DNA of 64,000 nucleotides from Symbiodinium natans (Eukaryota > Sar > Dinophyceae > Suessiales > Symbiodiniaceae): the NCBI GenBank assembly GCA_905221605.1, contig CAJNDS010000172.1, positions 62,001 through 126,000 on the forward strand, in the 5' to 3' direction. Positions 1-12,141 of this stretch are shown piece after piece. A program made the translations under genes and the position numbers. The first letter of the stretch is position 1, and every line of letters begins with the position of its first letter. Under the pieces are notes generated by a model, which saw nothing but the letters and a program-made list of their open reading frames with translations, was not told the origin of the DNA and did not search any database.

Positions 1-2990
1 ACTTCTTTGCAATGCGAAGCAGCTGTGTCTTGGTGGACGATGTCCCAGCTTCAAACACTGCTATATCTGCAGCGCAGCTTGATAGCCGAAACTATAGTGT
101 AGGTAGGGTTTAGGGTTTGAAGTTTAGGGTTTGCCTAAAGAAGACGCAGTTGAATTTGCCGTGTTGCTGGAAAAAAATGGCCGTGAGAAAATGGGATATC
201 TGGGATCTAGTACGAAGGTTTCGGCCCCCAGGCTCCCTTTCTTGTTGCATCCGATTCCAGTGTACGTGTTTTTCGGAAGGGCCCGGACAGACAGCTGATC
301 GCTTTAGGCAGAAGCCAATGCGTTTGTGCTTGGGAATCTGGCTTCCTGTGTGATTTTCCAGACACGTCAGGTCTATGGACACCCGGCTCGGTACGCTCTT
401 GATCGGACACACTGGAGACCAGGAGAACGCGCATCGAACTGGGTGCCACGATCTGGCCCTGTGCGCTCATGGTCAAAGAACCTCATGCCCCAAACCACAT
501 GACGCCCAACCCATGACCGGCGACCATGGGAAAACCATGGGCCCGAACCGCATGACACGCGTCCGGCCCCCATTCCGCGCTCATGAAGCCATGCGAGACT
601 TCGGACCAAACCGCGTGACACCCAGCCGGCCTCTTTGGGAGGCTCCGGAACGCGCTGCGAGGAGGCAAAGGGGAGCACAGGGCAGTGCCCAAGAACGGCC
701 GCCGGACGCCCTGAAACCAGAAAACCCCCAACTGCGGTGTTGCCTGCAAGTATCTGTGCCTAGCGCGTTTGGGAATCTTGGCCATGCCACTGTAGTCCGC
801 GTCGTGGACTGCCCTGAACGCAGTAAATGCGTCTGGTCTTGTGACCCGGTCGGCCAGCCCAGGTGGTGCACAAACCACGGGAAGAAAACATGAGATGCGT
901 CTTACTCTACCGCCGGGTACGCCTCCCGCATCCGGGCACTTGAGCGGCGCCGGGATTGACAACGGCCATCCCATGCCTCGATCCACCAGGGTTCGGACAC
1001 CCTTGCGCCTGCATGGTGCTTGTCGTCGCGCCCTCGGCCCCTGCGCGCAATGCCCGCACCAGCTTTGGCACGGCATGTGTAGCAATGTGTTCTTTTCCCG
1101 GTCTTGGGGCGTAGGCTCCACGCAGGCAGGTTGACCATGATGGACCGCGCGCTTCCGCTGGCTGGGTCCTCGAGGGTAGCAGTTCAGAGGTTTGTGTTTG
1201 CGAGTCGCTCTCGGGAGTTCTCGGAAGGCACCACATCTTCAGCACACGCCAGGCTACACACCACGCCCGTCACCCGGCTTTTCCACGCCGCGACAGCCAG
1301 CTCAGAGGTGACACCTCTTCATCTCAGGCCGGTTCAATTCACCGGAGAAGCTGGACTGCATGATCTGAGGGGGTTCCCGTGTACGTGGTCCAGACGCGCG
1401 GACCGGGACTGTGTGCTAGAACCTGGGAATGATCGCGGACTATGAGGCTGTGATTGTGGAGCTGCGGCCCATAGTACCCGCTCAGTTGTGCAACACATTT
1501 CCACCGGAGCCTCCGGATATTTTGAAGGCCGAGCTCAAAACCATTGGTACATCGTCCGCATTGTCGACATCGGCATGCGCGAGGCAAAGCGAGTGGCCCA
1601 CGAGATTCTGCAAGCATGGAATGGTCTCCAAGAGTCGCTGCGCCCCGGATGATGACGCTGAGCTGATGTCGCTACAGATGAAGACTATATACTGGGACCC
1701 GAACATTTGGGCTCCCACGTCTTGTGTTGTTCCATGTACCTTAACGCTGAATGGCAAATTACCGGGGCGTTGCTCCTGCAATGAGGACACCTCCCAATTG
1801 AACTTGGCCTTAGAAGGTATCTCGCCACAGGAAAGAAGAAGTTCGCACTATGCCTATTGTGCTGTGTGCCGTACTACTCTTTCTTGTACAAATGTATACC
1901 TGCAGCAGAGTAGCATGTAGAGCTGAGTGGGGTAGTGCGTAGTACAGCATAGTGTACTGGGCAGTAGCATTGCATGGTGATGGGCTTCGGGTTGCATGAG
2001 TCCGAGGCTGACGGGGTTGTTCGATCATGACGTCTGGCAAGGTGGGCTCGGAGCTGCTGCGCAGCCAGTTTTTCGCACACGACATCAGTAGACGAGGTCA
2101 AAGAAGTCTTGGCCATGAAGGACCGCATGAGGGTTTTATGCCGGAGAAGGCAATTTTTAGGGTTTCTGTCTTTGAACAAGCCTCCTTTCGCACACATATG
2201 TACACGTAATGCCTGCGTGACTTGCGGGATGGTAGAACATGTGCCGCTGAGCTGTGCAGTAAGCAGGATAATGATAACAGTGTCAACACACGTTGACATA
2301 GGGCATCATAAGGGTTGCGCGCTCCACGGCCTCGTTCGCACTTGGCCGGTCTACTTCGACGCTGCTTGGCCTGATTTGGTCCTGAAAGTATTCGTGGCCG
2401 CTCGTGACGCTCGTGGTTCGTGCTATCCTATGGGCTCCTGAAGCTGAAATTCCAGTGACCTTCTGCTGGGACGGTATGTAGCCCCAAGCTTCCGCAAGAG
2501 AATCCTGAAAAAATGATCCTGGGCTCTCTTGGCTCCACACAGCCACTTGCAGCCCCCCAAAAAGCCTCAAGCTCCCCAGGCTGCTCTGACGCTGGAGGGG
2601 GTGCAGGACTCAGAGAGTTTTCGGTTAGGCCCTCCAGCACCCAAGCCTGCTGAACATCTCCCTGTGAGTGGGCTGTCAGCAGAGGGTTGAGAAACCCTGA
2701 GCTCAAAAACCCTTTTAAAGCCCAGGTGTAGAAGATTGCAGCCGGGAGCCTGAGCCGGGCCTGTAGGCTTTTCAAGCTCCCCTAGGGGCCCCCTCAAACG
2801 GAGCTAAGCCCCAAAGGCCCCTGAACCCTACAAAGCCCTTCTCTGTTTGGTTCAAAGATCAACAGCTACGGGAGTGCTTGAGGCAGGGGGGGTTGAACCA
2901 AAGCACTGATTCGTCTTTTCGGTTTCAGGTTTGGGGTTTAGGGCACAAAAAAGCATTGATCAGAGCTTTCGCCAAAGACATGAGAAAGAC
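1..2990. other. No supported gene
   Basis: Open frames on both strands here are short, overlap each other and show no recognisable domain. A plus-strand frame at 1429-1560 has faint resemblance to retroelement gag proteins, but too little to call. Short TTTAGGG words occur near 108-135. Confidence 0.5.
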
Positions 2991-2995
2991 CCTCC

Positions 2996-3136
2996 AAACC
3001 CTAAACCCTAAACCCTAAACCCTAAACCCTGAACCCTAAATCCTAAACCCTAAACCCTAAACCCTAAACCCTAAACCCGAAACCCTAAACCCTAAACCCT
3101 AAACCCTAAACCCTAAACCCTAAACCCTAAACCCCA
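2996..3136. repeat. Interstitial CCCTAAA telomere-like array
   Basis: About 20 near-perfect CCCTAAA heptamers with a few single-base variants (CCCTGAA, TCCTAAA, CCCGAAA). TTTAGGG is the plant-type telomere repeat also reported for dinoflagellates. The array lies inside the window, so it is interstitial, a former end, or a seed for satellite growth. Confidence 0.9.
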
Positions 3137-3260
3137 AAGCACCTCAACAGGCCCGAGCGCCTGAAGCTCTATAAAGCCCTTGAAAGTTGGAACCCAAAGC
3201 CCGAACAGGGATCTGAACGGTGGGCCATGCCCCAACAAAAAACCAGCAAAAGCCCTATAA

Positions 3261-3396
3261 AGGGTTTAGGGGTTTAGGGGTCTAGGGGTTTAGGGGTTTA
3301 GGGGTCTAGGGGTTTAGGGGTTTCGGGGTTTAGGGGTTTAGGAATTTAGGGGTTTAGGGGTTTCGGGGTTTAGGGGTTTAGGGGTTTAGGGTTTAG
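3261..3396. repeat. TTTAGGGG octamer array, opposite orientation
   Basis: About 16 copies of an 8-base variant, TTTAGGGG, with TCTAGGGG and TTTCGGGG members. It lies about 125 bp after the CCCTAAA array and runs on the other strand. The extra G sets it apart from the heptamer and suggests independent expansion. Confidence 0.85.
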
Positions 3397-5148
3397 AGCA
3401 GCCCCAAATCGCACCCCCCCCCCCCCCCCCTAAACCCTAAGTGGCCTGTTTTTCACCCCCTTACTCAACCCCGAAAGCTGTCAGACCCCCTCACCTATAT
3501 AAGCGCCCCCCCCCCCCCCCCATGAAAACGAATCCCCTTCAACAAAGGCCCTCAACAGAAGCAAAGTTTTGGTTTAGCGCCCCAACACTTCGACGGCCCC
3601 AAGATGGGCAGCGTCGGGGTTTCACGGTTTTTGGGGTGGTCGGGAAGTTTAGGGGGTTCACCTGGCCGTTTCGGGGTGTAGCAAGCGGTTGAGCGTTTCA
3701 GGGTCGAGGGTTGCTTCGGGGTTTGGAGTCTCGGCTTGAAGTGGTTGGGGTTTCTATCAGAAGGTTACTAAACCTGACCATGGGACATACCGCTTTGAGG
3801 CCAACCCCTAAACAAGCCCTAACGCCCCTTCAACAAGCAAAGCGTAAAGGCCATGGAAGCCTCAAAAACCGTCAGCTCGATAATCAGTGCCGAGAAGCCT
3901 TAACGCACGGGCATATCCCAGGTAACAAAGACTCTTTGTAGGGCCTCAAACGGTTTCAGGAAGGTCATGTAGTGTCAGGGTCGCGCATGGAGTGTCCTCG
4001 GGAATGTTGTAGAAATTAGTGGCAAGCTAGTTGCCAAGTCCTGGACCTGAATGCCTGACGCCCCCCCCCCCCACCCCCCCCCTAACCTGTTTCACTCTCT
4101 TTTCGTTCTTTCCGGGTCTTCCTCAGCCCTTTTTGTTTGGCTCTTTGGGCTGGTTTGGGTTTAGGGTTTAGGGTTTAGGGTTTAGGGTTTAGGGTTTAGG
4201 GTTCAGAGAGAGAGTAGTATTTCTGCATGCGCGCAGCGATCGCGCAGTCAGAGCCCCTAAACCTGCCTGACGCGTGACCAAGGTTGACGGCTCCATCCCT
4301 CGAGATGAACTCGCAGCCAGATGAAGGTGTGCATGCCTCAGAGCCAACTGCGAGCTTTGTTGCAGAAGTGCCGGTCCTCAGAAGCGCATGAAGGCAGACA
4401 GCTCATTGCGTGCGCGGATGAGAATCACGAACCGAAACTGAGTTTACCCCAATTTGCCCCGCTTGGTCGTCCGGAAGAGGCAACATTGATTTTCCCCGGC
4501 GTGGCCTCATTTGCCCCAATTTCTCCACCTCCACACATCTTGCTCGCTTATTTTTTCTTTCGTTCGATTCGGTTCAGGACCGAGGCTTTCTGAGCCTACG
4601 TGTGAAGCAGCCCCAAGCCACTGACTTCCAACCCAGGCCTTGCATTGGTGTGGGTTTAGGGGGGTTTCGGGGCTTGACGCAAAAAGGCGTACTCCTCATC
4701 ACCTATAACCACCCGAAAGCCTGAACCCTGGATCCTAAAACCTAGACCGCTCTAATTGTTGAAAACCCTCACTTTGCCAGCGGCAGCCGCCACCAGGTTC
4801 TGGGCAAGGAGGGGCCCCGGCCTCACGCAGGGCCCATGCCAGGTTTTGGGGTTCCCGCAGCTTTCTGCACAGTTGAGCGGCGGTAGGGTCGTAGAGTCTC
4901 GGTTGAGGGGGCTTTTGGGATCCTGCATGCTTTGGACGTTGAAGCATGCTGCCAAGGCTGCTTTTTCTTAGTAAAATGGATGTGTGTGGACATACGAAGG
5001 AGAGGTCGCTGGACAGAGGCAGCTTTTTGATTTGGAGTTGGGAGTCACCTTTAAGCTGTGATGGGAAAGTCTTGCGAAAGCTGTGGACTTTGCAGTCTCC
5101 TGTGCCTAAGCGCCTTTCATGTCAGGTCCAGCGGGCAGCTTTGTGCAG
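3397..5148. other. Intergenic, simple repeats
   Basis: C-homopolymer runs lie near 3413-3430, 3508-3521 and 4063-4082. Scattered TTTAGGG-like words are present. I found no frame with coding character that I could support. Confidence 0.5.
4158..4204. repeat. TTTAGGG heptamer array
   Basis: About six perfect TTTAGGG units in a row, in the same orientation as the octamer array upstream. Confidence 0.85.
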
Positions 5149-5262
5149 ACTGCCAAGAATGCCTTGACCTCCATGTGGCATGCGAGCGCGACCATACGGT
5201 GTGCGTGCGGAAGCTGCTTGCCTACGGTGTTGACAAGGCCCGGCGGACGTCGGACTTACACC
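5149..5262 (+). CDS. Ankyrin-like exon A (divergent)
   Basis: Encodes an ankyrin-like repeat reading CLDLHVACERDHTVCVRKLL followed by AYGVDKAR. It keeps the DLH and GVDKAR landmarks, with DLH replacing the usual TPLHLAA. An acceptor AG precedes 5149 (or 5158), and a strong donor, GTGAGA, begins at 5263. Both starts give a length divisible by three (114 or 105 nt). It differs from the later exons and may be the oldest member or the first repeat of the protein. Confidence 0.5.
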
Positions 5263-5956
5263 GTGAGAATTTCTTTTAGGCATCGTGAAGATTAGCGCAT
5301 CAAGATGAGGAAGCAAGGAAAGGGCGCAGAAGATGTCAGAGAATGGTATCCCAGCAGCAGGGGAGTTTGCAGGCCTGTGTCAGGATGGAGCCATCGCTGT
5401 CCGTGGGATATATTGCACCTGCACCTTCACAGCATGTTGCCATCTTCAGCCAGCGGCAGGAAACGAGAGATGACAAATGTGCGGGACTCAGGGAAAGCCT
5501 TCGACTCCCTAAGGAGCAGGTTCGTTTGGTTGTTTTGCTCTCCTACTTCGTTGCAGGTCGCTCAAGCAACCTGGCTGCCAGGCTCACTCAGCACCTAGCC
5601 TTTTTTTTGCAGCGGCGAACGGTCTCTCCTAATGCCGACCTTTCGTCCTCCTTCCGGATTCATCAGGGCTCGGCAGCAGCGGACCACACCCCCATGCACA
5701 ATCATGTACACAGGGATGGCGCTGAGAGGGCACAAAACTGCACAACACCAACCGACCAAGCCACCTGTGCTACCTTTCGAGGCAAACGGGTGCAATACCT
5801 GGGATTGAGGGGCTTGTGTGGGCTGCGCTGGCGAGGCCTCAGGCTTCAGGCCAGAAACTTTCGGCTGCCTAACCAGAGCATCGGGGTACGAAGCGGTTTC
5901 GGTGGGAACGCCGTGGCCTTCTGAAGGGTCTCCGACTGCTGATGCCCCCCCCCGAG

Positions 5957-6054
5957 GCGGGACCCCGCTGATGACGGCGGCCAAGTGTGGCAGCACAGGG
6001 TGCTTCCGGGAGCTCCTGGCGGCGGGCGCCGACAAGGCGCGGGTGCTCCGACTC
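5957..6054 (+). CDS. Ankyrin exon B (type 2)
   Basis: Encodes GTPLMTAAKCGSTGCFRELL then AAGADKARVLRL, a clear single ankyrin repeat. It is 98 nt from acceptor to the first GT donor, one short of the 99-nt rule. Its DNA and its 5' flank resemble exon J at 26902 rather than the common type, so B and J are a separate sub-family. Confidence 0.6.
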
Positions 6055-7634
6055 GTGTTTTTTTGTTTTTAAGTGTCTTTTTCGGAGCTAGCACATCCAG
6101 CAGTGGGTGGTTGGTCTTGTCTTGACAGACTTTGGCTGTTGCTGGGGGGTCTTCCGGTTTGGCTCGAAGATCCTGCTCTCCTCTTAGCTCTGGGGTGGCC
6201 TGTTTGTGACTCCATCAACACGCCGGTTCCAGAAAACAGCGCTGTAGCTTGGGGGAGCCATGCGCCACGGGGGTGTGTTTGTTGGCCTTGATGCGAGGAG
6301 CTGCCAGCTGATGATGTGCTGAGAACCGTTTCTAGACTCTGCGGCGCGCAAACGTGTGCAGCCGTGCCATGCTCACTGTGTGGCGCCACAGGAGGCCAAG
6401 GACACCAACGGCCGGGTCCCCGGAAAACTGCGGGGCCGAGCGGCGCGGGAACGCGCTCCTGTGGTGGGCCCGAAAGCTGCAGGATGTTTTTTTGTTGGGG
6501 CGAGCCTTTGATGCTCGAGGATCGGGAGCTGCGGGATGTTCTCAGAGACGCTGAGTTGGGATGTGCTTGGAACTGTCTGTGGCTGGCCAGTCTCGTTTCC
6601 TCCAAGAGGCCAGCCTGCAAGCCTGGCAACAGAGCTATAGCTTTCAAGGCTTGCACTGTATAGTGGTTGCTACTTTTGTTTTTTTGCGCGTGAGGGCGGA
6701 TGGCAAAGCTGGGGCATTCCTGAGTCGTGCCCCCGTCATGCAAATTCGAGCCGATAATCTCAGGGCCACGGTGAGCACCTGCAAAAGCTGAACCGGCGAG
6801 GAGGGGTTTCTGTTCTGGGGTGCAAGAGCAGCAGCTTCCGCCAAGCATCCGCTGTGAGTCTCCTGGCATCTGGGAGTCTCAAGGTGTCTCAAGGGGTTCC
6901 CAGGTTTCGCGGAGCTCGGTGGAAGCCGCCATGACTCATTACCACGATGGGGTGCCTCACAAGAAGGGGTGCTTGCGGAACGTACGGACGCCGCCCATTT
7001 TGAAACGCGCGAACGTATGAAAGGAGTCATTGAAATGGGGGGCCTGAGTGTCGGGGGCTGCGGGCGGGCTTGCTGACCAGTCCGAGTTTCTGCATCCGAC
7101 CTGGAAGGGAAGGAAGGGAAGGCAATGCAGCAAAGGCCTCGTGCACCGGGGCATCATCGGCACAGAGAGGGTGTATACGGTGCAGGCATGTGCAAGTAGC
7201 TTGTCTGAGGAGGTCAGGGACGTCATTGATCTGACAGTTATGGTCACGTTTTACGTCCAACTTGTCTGGCACCCAAAGCAGACAGGTTCCTCGGGCTTAG
7301 GAAGTTTCCTGGTTGAGGCGACTGGAACCCAACCCCACCCGTCATGAGAACCGCACCTCGCCCCGCAATGGGAGAAATGTGCTTCGCCTCGATAACTGCA
7401 TCCTCAGGCTTAGGGTTGCGATCTGCTGCGATGCGGTTTTTCTCACACGCTTGTGTTCAAGCTGCGACTCTAGAGTCAGCATGTTTCGAGCTTCAAACTA
7501 CGGAGTCCTCAGGGCCGGGGCCGAGCCCCCAAAAGCGCTCCCCACCGCAACCTGGTGGCCCGTCTCGTCGTATTTGGTTGTCCTTCACTTTGTGGGGAGG
7601 AGAGCTGACGCGTGCGGGGCCCCCCCTTGCTGAG

Positions 7635-7733
7635 GCCGGACGCCGCTGATGTTGGCGGCATCAAAGGGCCACGCGGAGGTCGTCGGAGCGCTCCTGGCGG
7701 CAGGGGCTGAGAAGGTGCGGCTGGGGGGCTTCC
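7635..7733 (+). CDS. Ankyrin exon C
   Basis: A perfect 99-nt exon between TGCTGAG and GTTAGC. It encodes RTPLMLAASKGHAEVVGALL then AAGAEKVRLGGF, with the split codon completed by the next exon. It shows the canonical TPLMLAA, GH, VV, LL and GA ankyrin landmarks. Confidence 0.65.
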
Positions 7734-8471
7734 GTTAGCTCTTGCCTCCGAGCCTCTCAGAGAGGAGAGCGGCCTTTTTGTGACTCGAAATCCCCAACAT
7801 GCACGTTCCCAGCAGCAGCGCTGTAGCTTGGGGGAGCCGACATGGGCACACAGTGCACCTTGGGCCTCCCCTCGTAACATTGGGGTCGCGGAGTGTGATG
7901 GGAAAGTTTGGCATTTGCCACGAGGGTGTGTTTGTTGGGCTTGATGCGATGAGCCGCATGATGTTTTGAGAATTGTTTCTGGAAACTGCTGCTGCACGCA
8001 AACGTGCACAGCTGTGCCATGCTCAGTGTGTGGCGCCACAGGAGGCCAAGAACAACAACGGCCGGGTCCCCGGATAAATGCGGGGCAGCGCGCACGTGCC
8101 CAGCGGTGGCCCGAAAGCTGCAGGATGTTTTGGGCGAGCCTTTGATGCTCGAGGATCGGGAGCTGCGGGATGTTCTCAGAGACTCAGAGACTCGAGAAAC
8201 GCGCTTCGCCCTGCATCTATACAACAACATCCTCAGGGCTGCGATCTGCTGCGATACGATTTTTCACTCTCTCACACGTTCTTGTGCAAGCTGCAGTGGC
8301 TCTAGAGTCAGCATGTTTCGAGCTTCAAACTACAGAATATAACATCCTCGGAGGCCTTAGGGCCGGACCCGAGCCCGCCAACCTATTTGGCTGTCCTTCG
8401 CTTCGTGTGTTTTACAAAAAGAGCTTCGGAGGAGAGCTCGAGCGCCCGGGCGGAGCCCCCCCTTTGCTGAG

Positions 8472-8570
8472 GCCGGACGCCGCTGATGTTGGCAGCACAC
8501 TTCGCCAACACCAATCTCGTCGGAGCGCTCCTGGCGGCTGGGGCTGAGAAGGCGCGGCTGGGGGTCTGGG
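8472..8570 (+). CDS. Ankyrin exon D (decaying)
   Basis: RTPLMLAAHFANTNLVGALL followed by AAGAEKARLG. The usual KGHAEV stretch is replaced by HFANTNL, and the first GT comes at 8564, giving a 92-nt exon that breaks the phase. The aligned 99-nt end is given. It is probably non-functional or uses another donor. Confidence 0.5.
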
Positions 8571-9189
8571 CTCGCTGAAGACCCTTGGCTCTCCTGTAGC
8601 TCTGGGTGATTTTTTTGTGCCAATCCCAACAGCGCTGTAGCTTGGGACGGGCACACAGTACACGTTGGGCCTCCCCTCGTAGCAAGTTTGGCTTGGGGTC
8701 GCGGAGTGCGACGGGAAAGATCGGCACACGTCAGGGGTGTGTTTGAGCCAGTTGATGATGCTTTGAGAACGTGTGTGGCGCCACAGGAGGCCAAGGACGA
8801 GGACGGCCGGGTCCCCGGATAAATGCGGGGCAGCGCGCCCCCCCAGCCGAAAGCTGCAGTTTTGGCTTTTGTTGTTCGGGGGCGAGCCTTTGATGCTCGA
8901 GGATCGGGAGCTGCCGGATGTTCTCAGAGACGCTGAGTTGGGACGTGGTAGGGGCTGTCTGTGGCTGGCCAGTCTCGTTTCTTCCAAAGATTGCCAAAGA
9001 TGCCAGCCTGCAAGCCTGGCAACAGAGCTGGCTGTCGCGCAGGGGATTCCCCCACAGCGCTTTGCAGCTATAGCTTTCAAGGCTTCTAGATGCTCGTACA
9101 TCGTCATTCACTTTGTGCGTTACGGAAAAGATCCTCGGCGGCGCGAAAAGCCCCCTGAACTCCTGCCCCGGAGACCCCCCCCTGCTGAG

Positions 9190-9289
9190 GCCGGACGCCG
9201 CTGATTTTCGCGGCAGAAAGAGGCCACGCGGAGGCTGTCGGAGCGCTCCTGGCCGCGGGGGCTGAGAAGGCGCGGCTGGGAAGAATCCC
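9190..9289 (+). CDS. Ankyrin exon E
   Basis: RTPLIFAAERGHAEAVGALL followed by AAGAEKARLGRI. All ankyrin landmarks are present. The distance to the donor GTTTGC is 100 nt, one base too long for in-phase joining. Confidence 0.55.
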
Positions 9290-10236
9290 GTTTGCTCTTG
9301 CCTCCGGGGCTCTCAGCGAGGAGAGCCTTGCCTCTCCTATAGCTCTGGGTGACTTTGGGCCGCCTCCCCTCGTAGCACAGCGGGGCGTCGCGGAGTGTGA
9401 CGGGAGAGTTCGGCACATGCCACGAGGGTGTGTTTGTTGGGCTTGATGCGACGAGCCAGCCGCCAGTTATCGCCAGTTGATGATGTTTTGAGAATTGTTT
9501 GAAGACTCTGCTGCTGCGCGCAAACGTGTGCAGCTGTGCCAGACTCACTGTGTGGCGCAACTCAGGAGGCCAAGGACAAGGACGGCCGGGTCCCCGGAAG
9601 AATGCGGGGCCGAGCAGCCCGTGTACGCGCCCAGCGGTGGCCCGAAAGTTGCAGAGTTGTTGTGTGCTTGATGGTGGGGGCGAGCATTTGTTTGCTCGAA
9701 GATCGGGAGCGACAGGTTTGCAGAGACGCTGAGTTGGGACGTGGTTGGGACTCTCTGTGGCTCTCCGGCCTCGTTTCCTCAAAGATGCCAGCCTGCAAGC
9801 CTGAAAAAACAAAATAGAGCTGGCAGCTCTGTCGCGCAGGGGATTCCCCCTTTCAGTGCCCCACAGTCCTTCATAGCTTTCTTTCAAGGCTTCCAGATGC
9901 CCCATTGTGGTTGTTCCTTTTTGTTGTGTCTTATGCGAGTGAGAGCAGATGGCGAAGCTGGGGTATTCCTGTCGTGCCCCCGTCATGCAAATTTGAGCTG
10001 ATAACCTCAGCTTCCGCCAAGCTTCTGCTGAGTCTGAGCAGGAAGGCCAGGGTCTCCAGAGTCTCCTGGTGTCTCAAGATGTCTCAAGGGGTTTCCCAGG
10101 ACCTTCCTCCCGGAGCTTGGGTCAGCGAAGGCGGGAAATCGAAGGTCTTGGTGTGCTCGCCTGGTGTCCGGAAACGGGGCGGCGGAGTCAAGGTCCTGGG
10201 GAGGGGGGGAGGAAAGCTCGAGCGCCCTTTGCTGAG

Positions 10237-10335
10237 GCAGAACCCCGCTGATGTTCGCGGCATACAGCGGCCACGCGGAGGTCGTCGGAGCGCTCCTGGC
10301 GGCGGGGGCGGAGAAGGCGCGGCTGGGGGCTTCCC
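10237..10335 (+). CDS. Ankyrin exon F
   Basis: An exact 99-nt exon ending at GTTAGC. It encodes RTPLMFAAYSGHAEVVGALL then AAGAEKARLGAS. After it, the array is interrupted for about 7.8 kb by unrelated sequence and a minus-strand retroelement remnant. Confidence 0.65.
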
Positions 10336-11445
10336 GTTAGCTCTCCGGGCTTCATTTTTGTTTGTTTTTTTCTCTTTGTGAACTCGCAATCCTCGCGCGC
10401 GTTCCCAGCAACAGCGCTACAAGGTGGTTGCCCTAAGGCATCTCGCGCAGGCAAAAGGCGTCTCATCAGGGCGTCACACTGCAGTTTTCTAGTGTGGCAC
10501 AGTATCTTTATGACACGTGGGCGTCTCGCCGGGGCGTCCCCCTGCAGTTTTCTGTTCTGGTACATTCCTTAATCAATCCTGGCTATCTTTGGGAAAACCC
10601 GAACGCCTCCGGTAACCTACTATAGACCCTAAACGCTCAATCTACCGCATTAGAGTCTAAAACTCTGACACTGAACCCCACACTCCCTAAAATGACGCGC
10701 AAGGTTCGCGGGGTTCTGGTTCTATGGACATATCATAAACCGTTTGCGTCGCTCTGTTTGGTCTGGAAGGGGCACACTTATCCCTGCGCTTCCAGCAACT
10801 TTCGCTTGTGTTTTGCTATGTTGCGCACATAGTCTGGCAAGGCGTCACATTGGGGTTTCAGGGTGCATCGTCTTCCGAAATCCTAGGTCTCGCGTGCAGT
10901 TTGCTTGTTTTTGGCTATGTTGCAAAAGTTACCCGGGCAAGGGCGTCTCCCTGGGGATTGGCTTTCTGTGGGTCGCCTTTTGCGTGCATGGGTTGCCTTT
11001 TGCACTCAGGGGCGTCTACTTGGGGTGAGTCACCTTTTGCCCGCGTGGGTCGCCTTAGGGCGGACGCCTTGTAGCTTGGGACAGCATCGTCGATCATTCT
11101 GCACGTGCAGCAGACAATGTGAAAGACGAGATATCCGCCATGATGGACATGTTTGCGCAAGATGTGAAGATCAATACCCTTAGGGCAACAATTGTGTGCA
11201 CAAACCGGTGGCAACAGGAGTCCGTGTTGAGAAATTTCGCAATCAAGCGCAGCAATGAACGTTGGATGGAGCGTAAAGTCTCGTGTTGCGTGCTGCATTC
11301 TCTGCACGCCTACATGTGTTGAGTTGGGAGTTGCGCATCGCTGTTTACTTCCAAAATCGATAACAATTAATAATGAGCATGTGCGTGCCGATGGACTCAG
11401 CATGACTCAGCTAATTGTACGGAGCGTTCTGCAACGATGGTCGTC
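10336..11445. repeat. GGCGTC-rich short-repeat tract
   Basis: Contains two loose copies of a block around GGGCGTC with CTGCAGTTTTCT (10420-10500 and 10505-10570). Further GGCGTCTC and TCGCCTTTTGC words follow to about 11080. No coding frame could be supported. Confidence 0.4.
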
Positions 11446-12141
11446 TTAGAGCAAACTCATGATGCGAGGGACAGTGCAGACGGTAATGCAAGGTTGTCTT
11501 GAGTGTTGCAGTGGATCAGCAGAGCGCCACCACCTCGCTTTTCTATTTGCGCTACACCGCGCGATGAGCTGGCTGACCAAGAGCGCGTTCGAAAAGCTTG
11601 TCCGAGCTGAGTAGGATAAAGCAGGGGCGCAATACGAACACAACTTCACCATCGAAATCAAGTGGTCTACAGCGCAACTAAACAGATGGTGTCTCTGGGA
11701 GCCTCCGCAGCCCCTGTTACCCATCTCATGCCCGACGTCCTTACCATATGGGGCAACGCTAAAAGTGGCACGCGCGGCGCGGATACCATCTTGACCCGCA
11801 ACACTTTCCCGTGCCCCACCATTCACTTCGTCGATCTCTACAAGATCAAGACCACTACGTCTTGGACGACGAAGGCAACGTGGAGCACAGCCACAATTTG
11901 CGCCCGGCTTGGATAGCCGGCTCAAAGTGTGCGCCGTAGCCAAAGATATTGACCACCAACTTTGGTTCTGGTGGCGGCGCCGTTGAAGACACCTAGGGCA
12001 TTTGCCCAGCGTGTACGTCCTGCGACGACGATGCTGCTCCTCTGACGAGATTGACTCGTCTGTGCGTGGCAGAATGTCGCATAGACTGTAGGTCTGAGCC
12101 GACTCGGCACGTTCTCAAACTCCTTAATTAATGTGTAACTT

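Larger units (their letters stand above)
6055..10236 (+). repeat. Tandem ankyrin intron units, block 1
   Basis: The introns between exons B and F share long conserved stretches in the same order. Examples are GTGTGGCGCCACAGGAGGCC (near 6379, 8030, 8774), GGCCGGGTCCCCGG just after it, a 'GCGAGCCTTTGATGCTCGA' stretch, and a 'CGGATGGCAAAGCTGGGG' stretch. Units differ in length (about 1.58, 0.74, 0.62 and 0.95 kb) by internal deletion. Minus-strand ORFs in these introns recur only because the DNA recurs. Confidence 0.8.

Noticed and set aside
1429-1920. Possible retroelement gag fragment
   Set aside because: Only a short stretch resembles gag proteins and no neighbouring pol motifs were found; too weak to annotate.
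10744-11074. Cys-rich plus-strand frames
   Set aside because: Overlapping frames of equal length across a GGCGTC-rich repeat; no domain.
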